DNA of 64,000 nt from contig NC_073357.2 in NCBI RefSeq assembly GCF_027580225.2, positions 45,594,001 to 45,658,000 on the forward strand, in the 5' to 3' direction. Both the position numbers and the translations under genes were made by a program. The notes under the pieces are model-generated. The model had not been told where the DNA came from, did not search any database, and saw only the letters and a list, made by a program, of their open reading frames with translations. Source of the stretch: Misgurnus anguillicaudatus (lineage: Eukaryota; Chordata; Actinopteri; Cypriniformes; Cobitidae). Shown here piece after piece: positions 54,502-64,000 of this stretch (the stretch's first letter is position 1; every line of letters begins with the position of its first letter).

Positions 54502-55600
54502 TTATGTTTGAGCCTGTATCAGACGAAGATACAGATTTTGAGGAATAATTAATTATTCAGAGATTGAAAATGGACGTTTCTCAGTGGTTACTAGTATGTG
54601 TTTTTCAGTATGGACCTGCAAATGCAACGCCAATTGTAGAACTAGCATATAGCATTAACTAGCATATCTAAAACTAGCTTCGGCAGTCAAAACTTTAATT
54701 TGTAATTTAATGTTGGGGCGTACATCTCAACTGTAACGTCACAGTTGGTGTTATGTTGAGATTGGCCTGTTTTTCAGTGCTTTTGCATGCATGAGGTTTA
54801 GATAAGAAGGTGGAAACAATAATGTTTGAGGCTTACAATATGTCATTACCTTACAGAGCTCTTATTACTCATCTATGCATAATACCGTTTTTAATTATAT
54901 GGCACCTTTAAGGTACTCTATGTGAATAAAATTTCAGTTCAACATTTGTATTCTTAGACCAAGAGATTTATTTAAAATATTATTTCATCTGATGTCTGAC
55001 TATATGGGGATCTAGAACAGTGGTCTTTAAAAATATCTTTTTATTCAATTGCAAATGCAAACAGTGTGTGTGCTTTTCTTAAATGGAAGCAAAGATTTAG
55101 AGCAGGTAAGCCTAATAATGCGGCAATATTTCACACAATTAAGTGATGATATTCATTATTTCTCTAAAGTATGCTGACATTCATTTGATATCTGTTTGTT
55201 ATCAGCAGTATGGTTTGGCTCTAGCTAGTCATTTCTCAGTTTGAATCTTGATTCAGCTCTTCGGTGAGGCTCCTTTACTGCTTTATTTAGACAGAAGCTT
55301 ATTCACTGCTTTAGGGGGGAAGAGACAGAGAGTGATACACCTCGATGTCACCACCACAGGGATATGTTTGTTATTTCAAATATCTGGAGTTATAAATATC
55401 TGATAGCATGCTCATACATCTCAATAGCAGCTGCTTGTCAGATGCAGAAAAAAAACACAAAAAGATTTTCAAACCTAGCCACTTTGGTAATGACCTTTAA
55501 ATAACAAAACATCAGCAAAAACACAAATAAATAAAGTCAGACATCCTTTCAAAATTAAATTTTCTTTAAATTCATCCAAATCCGTGCACACTGAATACCA
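54502..55600. other. Gene-free stretch with transposon remnant
   Basis: About 54505-54912 ends TATGGCACCTTTAA, the usual end of a TTAA-type fish element, and contains ACTAGCATA repeats; its left terminus is not clear because it abuts the element at 53315-54501. 54912-55600 is unassigned. Confidence 0.4.
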
Positions 55601-55830
55601 ATGGCGGCTCGTGACTGCTCATCCGAGGGGCGCTTATTCAAAATAAGTGTTTGGAGTGTCATGTGTGTTGCTTGCATTTTCAAAATATGTGTTTGTTGCG
55701 TCATTTAAACCATGTGCATCACCTGTTTTGTCAAAGTAAGTGCCTGCAGCACACGCGTCAAAATGGTTTATGATAAAAGAGACGCTTATGTTCACAAAAT
55801 AAACGCAAGACACTCCCTTACCAGTAAACT
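55601..55830. repeat. Fragment of the palindromic family seen at 9812-10870
   Basis: GGCGGCTCGTGACTGCTCATC, GAGTGTCATGTGTGTTGCTTG, TTTCAAAATATGTGTTTGTTG and GTCAAAGTAAGTGCCTGC match 10570-10870 in mixed orientation. Non-coding. Confidence 0.6.
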
Positions 55831-58346
55831 TTGATTATGCATGAGAAGTCTTTGAGAAGTTTTAATGCCCATTCTGTATTTTTTTGTGTGTTGGCTTCGT
55901 AGCTGTCATGCTCTATTTTGTCAAGTTCAGTCTCAGTAAGCTCTCTGTGTCTTGTCGTTGTTCGTTCTTCTATCCGCTGTTTAAATGTTTTGTTTTTTTC
56001 CGTACATGTTAAAATGAATGTCAAAATTTTCCATTCTTAATTGTGGTTGTCCAGTGTTTGTGCGCCAAACAGTAATCTTTATTGGCGCGGAGCGATTTTA
56101 ATCGCAAGTAGTACTGGCTATGCATTATTACTTTGGAGCGGTTATTATTTGAAAAGAACGAACCTGCAAATGTCTCAACTGACCAATCAGAATCAAGCAT
56201 TCCAGAGAGCCGTGTAATAGAGAAGTCCCCTATCTAAAGCCAAAAGCCCTTTGAATAAAGCTTTGGGATGAGTAGACCCGCGCATACAAAAATTTGCTTG
56301 CTTTTAATTGCTCAGCTTATCAAACACGATATTGTAAATATTTTATATGGTCTGTTTAAAGACATCAGAGATAAATCAGTTCTAATGGTACTCTTGGAAG
56401 ACTAAATGAATAATTGTCAAAATCAATAACATTCTCCATTGTTTTTAATATTTGAAGATCACAGCTCCAAAGGGTAAGCACAATGAGCAAATGTTGGCAG
56501 AAAACAGAAAATCTCTGCATATATAATACTGCGAGCAGGGCCGTACGCTCTCAGCTAAACTCATTTATGCTTTATACACAGGGCTGGTAAAGGGAAATGA
56601 GCTGAAATAGTGAAAGCATATTGCACATATCTTATGAACCGCACAAAGTGCAACATTTTGTCTCTGAGATGATTTTCCTTTAATGTATTGTTTTAGTTTT
56701 ATTTCCATAAAAGCACAGTATTTTCCAAATAAAAATCCAATTGCTTAGCCGTAACAGGTTCATAAGTGCTTGGATGTAGTCTGGGATGTAGTAAAGATGC
56801 TCTTGCACTTTGGGAGATATGCGGTGCAAAAAAGCTCTCCGAGCTGTCGATTGCACGCTGTCAAAAGCATGATCCGTCAGTCAAGGTGGAGTCAAGGTCA
56901 AGGCTGTACATGTGTTCACAGGAAACTGAGCAACCAGGATACGACCAAGGGGACTTTCTTTGACACATTTGTCTGCATGTGAAGAAATTATAGGAGTGTC
57001 CTGAAGTGTCTGACACAGATAGACCTCCGTTTGGCAACTATCTTTCACACTTTTGTGTGTTTTTGAACAACGGCCAAAAAAGTTGGACAGGTTCGTTTTT
57101 GCATATAATAAAGGTTGTTCTAATTTAGCCAATCAAGCTGTCTTCAGTACATAATGAGTTATAATAAGCGTTTGCAGTTTAGGATACCAGTTTTCGTCAG
57201 TTTAAACACAGTAATAAGAAACGTGCTCCCTGATGTACAGGGAAAAGCACTGAGCTTTCTATTTTTGCAATTTACAGCTATAAAGCAACCATCTAAGCTT
57301 CCTGTAGTCGTACATTTGCTCCATTCCCAACCATCTGTTTAAAATAATCCACTATCCATAAAAAGTGCTGATTTTAATGCATTAATCAACCAGTCAATCA
57401 CACCTGAGAACAGCGGCATCTGTGTGGTGTCTGATTTCATGCAATCACAATAAGGTATGAAGGGAATTCCCTCGGCGATCCACAGCATGGATTTACTGTT
57501 ATTAAATCTTGTCACTCATTGTGTCATGCATGAAATCATGGGTCTGCTGGTTTATTCATATTTTTCCCATTGTATATGATCGATAAAAAGTGATAATCCA
57601 AAGTTTATTTTTACAAAAGTCTTATTTTATCCAGATTTTACATTGATGTAGTCACAAAGAGGCTTGAAATGTATCCAAGTATAAAACATGAGTCTTTTCT
57701 TTCTTTATGTTTCTGTCTTGTGAACGTTTTCTTGTTAAACTTGAAATTGTACTTTTAACACCCACATGTGCGCAGACTCATCTGTATGCAAAGGAAAGCT
57801 TGTAATCTCATGACATGTATTTATTGGCAGAGATTCAGCGTTTAGAGAGAAGTATGCTGAAATGTTCCAGTTTTTCTCTCTGTGATGAGAAAGTTAAATG
57901 AATAAAGCTCAGTTAGTTAAGATTGCCTCACAAAAATAATGTCTTTACTGTAAAAAGAGTGAAACCACAATTTGGCTTTGCACACTTTCACAGAGTTTCA
58001 GAGCAGCTGCATAAATAGAGGTGACTGCTGAGCAGTGGGTCTGTGGCTTAGATGCCTGTGATTTGACCTGGTTTACTTATGCTTAGGCTAAAGAGTGCAG
58101 TTATCTTCTGCCTGCACCATATGATGGCCATATGCTTTTCCAGTAAATGCCAATCCAAAACCCTAGAGCCTCATCCGAGAGGCTGTGCTTTCTGATAGCC
58201 TGCTTCACACAATTAAATGTCTAAACAGCATATTCAAATCTATATTCTCTTTAATATTAAAGTATATAATGTATGTAAAAGTAGTTTGATTACAATCTTG
58301 TGGCAATTCATAAATATTTTATAAGATGGCTAATTTGCATTAGCTA
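55831..58346. other. Repeat-poor, gene-free stretch
   Basis: No transposon ends were recognised from about 56200 to 58340 and no splice-framed coding sequence was found. The open frames at 56766-57132 lack any family signature. Sequence such as 57360-57500 (GCATTAATCAACCAGTCAAT, AAGGGAATTCCCTCGG) has the look of non-repetitive, possibly constrained DNA, which I cannot test here. Confidence 0.35.
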
Positions 58347-58578
58347 CACTCTAAAAATGGCTGGGATTAATTTTGACCCATAATGGGTAAATATTGGACA
58401 GATCACATGCTGGGTTAAAAATTGACCCAATGCTGGGTTATTATACCCCATGGTTGCATCACAACAACCCAACATTGGGTCATTTTTGACCCAGCATGGG
58501 GTAATTTTTAACCCAGCATGTGTTCTGTCTAATATTTGCCCATTATGGGTTAAAAATAACTAAGACATTTTTAAAGTG
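58347..58578. mobile_element. TA-flanked MITE (CACTCTAAAAATG ends)
   Basis: CACTCTAAAAATG and CATTTTTAAAGTG ends are flanked by TA (58345-58346 and 58579-58580). The interior is a palindrome of TGGGTTAAAA, TTTTGACCCA and AACCCAGCATG words. Same family as 29198-29393. 232 bp. Confidence 0.85.
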
Positions 58579-58589
58579 TAGTACTAGCA

Positions 58590-59375
58590 CATTCGTACAT
58601 TTTTGTATGATTTGCTTTCGCCCCGTGACGTTGGAGTTAATAGTGGGGTTTCAATATTGATTTTCTTTCTAATTATTGTATGATTTTGTATGATTTACTT
58701 AATTAAAATTCATATGAATTAGCCAACTCCTAAAATTTGTATTAGCCAGTTCCTCCATTAAAACGCGATTATACGATCGCATGATTCAACGCATTATCAG
58801 CCAAAGTCTGCATATTTATGCAGGGGCCGCATTTTTTTAAATACGCCGCACTTTCGCTGTATAAATTGCAGAATTCCGTACGCAAAATATGCAGGTCTTG
58901 CATGATTTCATAATCCCTGCATTTTTGTAGCAAAAATCACATATATCTTACTTTACACAAGCGCAGCCATGTCCCCTGTTGCCATGGGAACGTTATGACG
59001 TGAAGTTATGAAGCGACGTTATGAAGTGACGTGATGATCATGTGACATGAACATCATTGAAAAGCTGCAAACAGTTTTTGCAAGTTCCCACAATTTCTGC
59101 AATTTCCAGCAATTTCATCGCATAAAATTGCATAAATATCCTGCAAATTCCATCGCCTTTTTTTTAAAGAAAACGTGCTGCAAGATCCATTCATACATTT
59201 TTGTATGATTTCATTTCGCCCCTGTGATGTTGGGGTTAAGGGTAGGCTTTCAATATTATTTTTCTTTCTAATCATCATACATTTTTGTTCGATTTACTTC
59301 ATACAAATCAGCCACCTCTTAAAATACACCTCAAAAAATACAAATTCCTACACGTTACTACAAATGCCATGATCT
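58590..59375. repeat. Two copies of a GTATGATTT-type dispersed repeat
   Basis: 58590-58745 and 59185-59375 both run from ACATTTTTGTATGATTT through CGCCCC-TGA-GTTGG and TTTCTTTCTAAT to a TTAGCCA or CAGCCA end. Between them, 58800-59160 contains GCATAAAT/GCAATTTC-rich sequence, possibly another element. Non-coding. Confidence 0.55.
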
Positions 59376-59856
59376 CAGTTGATCTTTACATTCAGTAACT
59401 TATTTGTGACAGCTATACAGTATAATGTTAAACTATTTTGTAGCTGTTTATATGTGACCCTGGACCACAAAACCAGTCCTAAGGGTCAATTTCTTGAGAT
59501 TGAGATTTATACATCATCTAAAAATGAATAAACACGCTTTCTATTGATGTATGGTTTGTTATGATGGGTTAATATTTGGCCGAGATACATTGAAATCACC
59601 CCAATTTCAAATGAAGTCCTTAGCAACTGCATACACTCACAGAAATAAATGATATATTGATTTACGGTAGGAAATGTACAAAATATGTTCATGGGAAACG
59701 ATCTTTACTTAAAGCACAACTATGGTCCGATTCACGATTTTACATTTCCTTTGGTGTGTAAGTGTGTATAAGTACATGTTAACGATATTCAAAAGGTACA
59801 AACCCCAAAGTAAATGATGACGCGAGTTATCCTCTCCGACGTAAATTTCTTGTCTT

Positions 59857-60074
59857 CACTCTCAGAAATAAAGGTACAAAAGTTGTCACTGGGACAGTAA
59901 CCTTTCAAAAAGGTACACCTCTGTACCCAAAGAGTGCATATTAGTACTTCAAAGGTACATATTGGCAGTTAAAAGATACACACTGTATTTTGGTACATAT
60001 AAATGGTACATATTAGGAACTTTTTTAAAGGGTACTGCCCCAGTAACAGCTTTGTACCCTTATTTTTGACAGTG
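59857..60074. repeat. GGTACA/TGTACC-type palindromic MITE
   Basis: CACTCTCAGAAATAAAGGTAC and the inverse GTACCCTTATTTTTGACAGTG end the segment, with several AAAGGTACA words within. The family is also present near 52725-52860. Nested in the element at 59453-60560. Confidence 0.65.
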
Positions 60075-60079
60075 TTGGA

Positions 60080-60440
60080 CTACAACAAACAGATTGTAGG
60101 CAACAGTTTACTTTCTGGGCCTGTTGACATAGACAAGACCGATTGTCCTCTCGCTTTGATTCGCAGCCTGTAAATTAAGTCCTGTCAGCAATGCATTGTG
60201 AGTAAATCGTCACATTTCCGGCTGACTTCAGATGCATTCAGGCCAATCACAACATACAGATTAGCTGGCCAATCAGGGACACAGAGCTTTTCAAATCAAT
60301 GAGTTTTGGACAAAATCAATGCGTTTGAGGAAGGCAGGATATCTGTGGCTATAAAAATGTACGGTATGTGGAAAAGTTTTTAACCATAATCCACGCTAAC
60401 ACATTGTATTATACCAAATACACAAAATAATATTTTGCAA
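60080..60440. repeat. Inverted copy of the 46046 family
   Basis: GGGCCTGTTGACATAGAC, CAGCCTGTAAATTAAGT, GATTAGCTGGCCAATCAGGG and GTATTATACCAAATACACAA match 46046-46440 in inverse. The opposite orientation and lower similarity suggest an older copy. Confidence 0.6.
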
Positions 60441-60560
60441 TGAAATAAGTGCAATTTTATATCCTAATGATTTTTGGCATAAAATTATCATTTTGACCCA
60501 TACAATGTATTGTTGGCTATTGCTACAAACATACGCATGCAGGTGTGGTCCAGGGTCACA

Positions 60561-63500
60561 TATTATGATAGTATCCATATAGGTGTGTTCGATAAACTGT
60601 ATTATCTTTCCTGGACAGTAACGGGGGATGAACAGTCACGGCTGATGTTTCTCACAGTCCATCAAACAGACATTTATCAGTGAAGGGAAATGAACTGATA
60701 AATACCTTTGTGGTTTCACTTTAGCACATAAACCAGTCCACCACAGCTTTACCTCTGACATGGAGATCAGTCTGGTGAACTTGCTGTCTTGTACTCTGCT
60801 GAATGTTTGTTTCTGTAGTGTGAATCTCTGCAGAGCAAAGTTGCTTTTCATTCACCAAGAAAATAGTAGGACCGACATTCAATGACAAAAACATGGCGCC
60901 AAATAAATGTATAGAAGTCTACAGATGTCAGTTTGAGTCAGATTCCCAGACATTATGATTGTCGCAAGTTTTGGTGATATAAAAGTTGACGCCTTTAATT
61001 GTCAGATCTGTGAAGTCTCTATGTTTTTGACAGGATCTGAACCCTGAATTTAATTTCTCGGCTTTCAGAGAAATGAGCATTTATTGCACACAACATGCTC
61101 CGTGGACAATATTTTATGCCTTAAAAACTAAACAGGTATACAATCATGATTTAAAGTGATTTAATAGGTGTATGAGTTCCATAAAACATGTTTCAAAAGT
61201 TGTTTGCTCGAAATAGCTTGTAGGAAAAGATTGTTACCCATCTCTAGTAGCCTCTGTTTCAGTGCATTTCAGATTTTGCTGTTTTGAGGTAGTTATTACA
61301 TATTTATGAGCTGCTGCTCCTTTGGCCATGCCCCACTACTAACGAGGGGATGTATACTGCTTGTGGGCCGCGTGCTAATTGCTAGAAGCTAGCGGGAGGT
61401 CCGGACCGTATTTTGGGAAAGTGATAGAGACTCGGCGGTACGTTAGCCTCGTCAGAAAAGCCGGGTCGGTAAGGCCCGGTCTTGGTTAGTTTGGCAAAAC
61501 ACTTTTAGTTGGGCAAAGCACTATTACTTAGTTCATGTTAAATTGCCAAAATAAAGCCAAATAAATATTTTTTTTTTACTTTCGAAACCACGCTGCAAAC
61601 TATCTAGCCTGCAAAAAAATATCTAGCCTGTCTACAAACAATAATATTCACATTATTATACATTTAAAAGGTATAATTTACGGGATTTGCATCAATGTAT
61701 GGTCTCTGTTTTGAGATACAGATGCTCTAGCATCATAAATGTAGTATTTTTTGACAGATGACAACATGCAAAATATAACGTGACTTCTTACCTTTTGTGT
61801 TGATATAACGATCGCGAATCGAATCAAATCTGTTTCAGATGTGTGAATAATCCATGAAAGTCCAATAAAATACATCCAATGACCATATTTGTCCACAAAT
61901 GCGTATCCGTGAAATATAGATACATAGTCTGTTGTTTACATCAGATTTCACATGAACGTCTTATCGCCTACAATCTGATGACTATTTGCGTCGCAACACA
62001 CTGTATATAAGATTACACTTTAGGTTCCAATAAACAACTCGTTAAAACGTTGTTCTTAAAAGTAGGCGGGAGTATAATCCATAATATCCAAATAGCGCTG
62101 TTATTTCCGTGAGACATGATAACATCATAGAGGGTATCAGCGAAGTGACTGCTCTGTGCTCTCTAGCTACCTGGTGGGTGGAGACCTGCGAGTGGGGTGG
62201 TGGGCGGGAAAATTCAAACTGAATGTGACGAAACGGCTAGTTACGTCACAGTGATGCTGAGTTTGATCTTGTGCAATCTGAGACTCAAGGCAGAGGACAT
62301 TCAGAAACATGTATCTCACTCAGAACAGCATGGATGGATTTTTTTCAAAGTTTGTATGTGTGTGGGAGCATCGGAGACACAAATGAACACCCCAAAACCC
62401 AGAAAAAGTGAGTTTTTCATAATATGGGCACCTTAAATACTCAAATCTCTTGTAAAACACTAGTTTGCGTTACCAAATTTTCATTGCTGAGCTGCAGTTT
62501 TGCTTTTATTCCTTAATGTACACTGCATAATATGAAATTTAATCTTAAAATGCACAGTATTGCAAACATTCAACTGGCATCTAGAGAATAGACAGTGATA
62601 TCTTCTCAGATATGTCTATTGTGAGAGCAGTACTGGGGAGCTGAATATGTAACTATAATTTCCATTCACCCATCATTCAGCCTGGGGTCTGATTCCACCC
62701 GCTGAGAACAATGTGTTTGTCAAATTTTGGCTCTGGGCTGCAGGTGGCTTTCTGGGACCTCGTATAAAGACTGGGAAAACCCGAATGAGAGAGCGCTGCA
62801 TGTGATTTAAGTGATTGAAAATCCCAAAGGTGTAAAAAGCCTCTGAGATTTTATTCCCCCGACTCGATTCCATAACAAACGTTCAGACCTCACAGATATG
62901 TTCACTTTCCTTTGGCTTATGCACAGATCATAAATAAAACGTGTGTGAATAGTGCCTCTTATTACAGTTTGCAATGTTTGCCTCTATAGAACTGGTAAAA
63001 GTGGTTAGCGCCTATGATTCAGAATAGGATCATTTGTAATCATAAATGTCTCTGACTCCCTTTCCTGAATCAAACCCAATGCAGATATGATGTATTGCTT
63101 CTGTGGGGTAAGGATGAGGAAATGAGGGCATCTTTTAAAGATCCATCAGCCCATTTCAGCTCATTTAAAAAACTAAGAAGCCATCGGACGTAACGGCCGG
63201 TAAGTGGAATGCAGGAAATAAAATCAGCTATAGAGCACCGTGCTGTAATACTATGAAATGCTTAAAGATGCTGGAAGTGTTTATGTGCCGTGCAAAATGG
63301 TAAAGCAGAGATTGCTTGGCTAAATGGGTCTATGAATATGTCATAACCTTTGGACATTTTTCTGCAGGCATTTTCCTTCACTGCCTTTGTGCTGCTCGCT
63401 CCACAACTGCAATAAAATGGTGCAATTCCGCATCCGATTATGAATTATGTTTGAATTTGTCGCTTTCTTCTTTCATATAGGTTACAGTAAATCATTTTGT

Positions 63501-64000
63501 CCTGTGGTGCATTTAGAATAAATTTAATCATGATTCATGAGAAAGATTAAATATATCTGTGCTTGCATGGCCATGCATTAGTTTTAGTACTGTATGTTAC
63601 ATATTAATACTGTATATTATTTACAGATACAATTTTCCTAGTTATTTGGCATGATTCTTATACTGTACATCCAGAATTTAAAGTCATTATTTTGACTCTT
63701 TTAAAACAACCCATCTTTCAGAGCACCACAGTCAACTCCCAAACTCTCCACGTGACTAAAATATATCGGTTGTTTAGACATTTGGGATTCAAATCCAAAG
63801 TCATATTCGAAATGATTGATGTCAATCTCAACTCTCGGCATACCGCAAATTCAATCTCACAGATCTTACAGTTCCGCATCGGTCGCTTTCCAACCCGCTC
63901 GGCTGAATTTGAAATTTGCTGTCAGTTTATGTCGATGCCATTTATCTTGAATTGTGTCACCATCAGGTTCGATCATACTGATGAAAGTGTCTTCCGTCAC
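60561..64000. other. Right flank, gene-free
   Basis: About 61130-62436 looks like a transposon block: CTGCTGCTCCTTTGGCCATG near 61312, a CpG-rich patch at 61360-61490, and an end TAATATGGGCACCTTAA near 62421-62437. I could not find its left terminus. 62500-64000 is free of recognised repeats and of supported exons. The last 300 bases are of mixed composition and could belong to a feature beyond the window. Confidence 0.35.

Larger units (their letters stand above)
59453..60560. mobile_element. Inverted-repeat element hosting two nested repeats
   Basis: TGTGACCCTGGACCACAAAA and the inverse TGTGGTCCAGGGTCACA bound the block. The left inner arm (ATTTATACATCATC..., ATTGATGTATGGTTTGTTA) pairs with AACAATACATTGTATGGGTCA-like sequence at the right. 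Inside lie the GGTACA-type repeat (59857-60074) and the inverted copy of the 46046 family (about 60080-60440). Common fish element type; non-coding. Confidence 0.75.

Noticed and set aside
28200..64000. ehf or other expected neighbour genes
   Set aside because: An ETS-domain or other neighbour gene was looked for by eye on both strands and not found; small exons could still have been missed.

Overview
The window is vertebrate genomic DNA, most likely from a teleost fish and probably a cyprinid or close relative. It is AT-rich, genes are split by GT-AG introns, and most of the non-genic sequence is short inverted-repeat DNA transposons of kinds abundant in carp-like fish. These include hAT elements with 8-bp target duplications, a large cohort flanked by TTAA, TA-flanked miniature elements and a Tc1 relic, together with an L2-type LINE tail and tRNA-derived SINEs. 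The species call is inference.

Three protein-coding genes could be reconstructed exon by exon, all in the first 28 kb. (1) slc1a2 (EAAT2/GLT-1 glutamate transporter), plus strand, ten coding exons from 8865 to 16734, 549 residues from the first in-frame ATG seen. (2) cd44-like hyaluronan receptor, minus strand, seven coding exons from 24312 down to 19032, 360 residues. (3) apip (methylthioribulose-1-phosphate dehydratase), plus strand, seven coding exons from 25911 to 27377, 240 residues. slc1a2 and cd44 converge tail to tail; cd44 and apip diverge head to head across 1.6 kb. Order and relative orientation match human 11p13 (SLC1A2-CD44-PDHX-APIP), except that no pdhx exon is seen between cd44 and apip.

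The genes do not form a pathway: one clears synaptic glutamate, one is an adhesion receptor, and one works in methionine salvage. Their linkage is ancestral synteny.

From 28 kb to 64 kb I found no convincing exon. This part holds transposon copies (CCAGCT-rich repeat near 32.4 kb, TA-flanked element at 34.0 kb, two opposite-facing copies of a 1-kb family at 35.2 and 53.3 kb, hAT at 44.0 kb, Tc1 relic at 50.0 kb, nested block at 59.5-60.6 kb), a local duplication at 36.2 kb, a perfect 40-bp hairpin at 53.0 kb, and stretches without obvious repeats (about 36.5-40.9, 56.2-58.3 and 62.5-64.0 kb) that could hold regulatory DNA.

The most notable points are: a cd44 Link domain that keeps four cysteines but lacks the outer disulfide pair of mammalian CD44; a single stalk exon carrying both a furin-like RFRR site and a SGSG glycosaminoglycan-type site; GC-AG introns in both slc1a2 and cd44; and a triple-nested transposon inside a cd44 intron. 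No new biological system was found.
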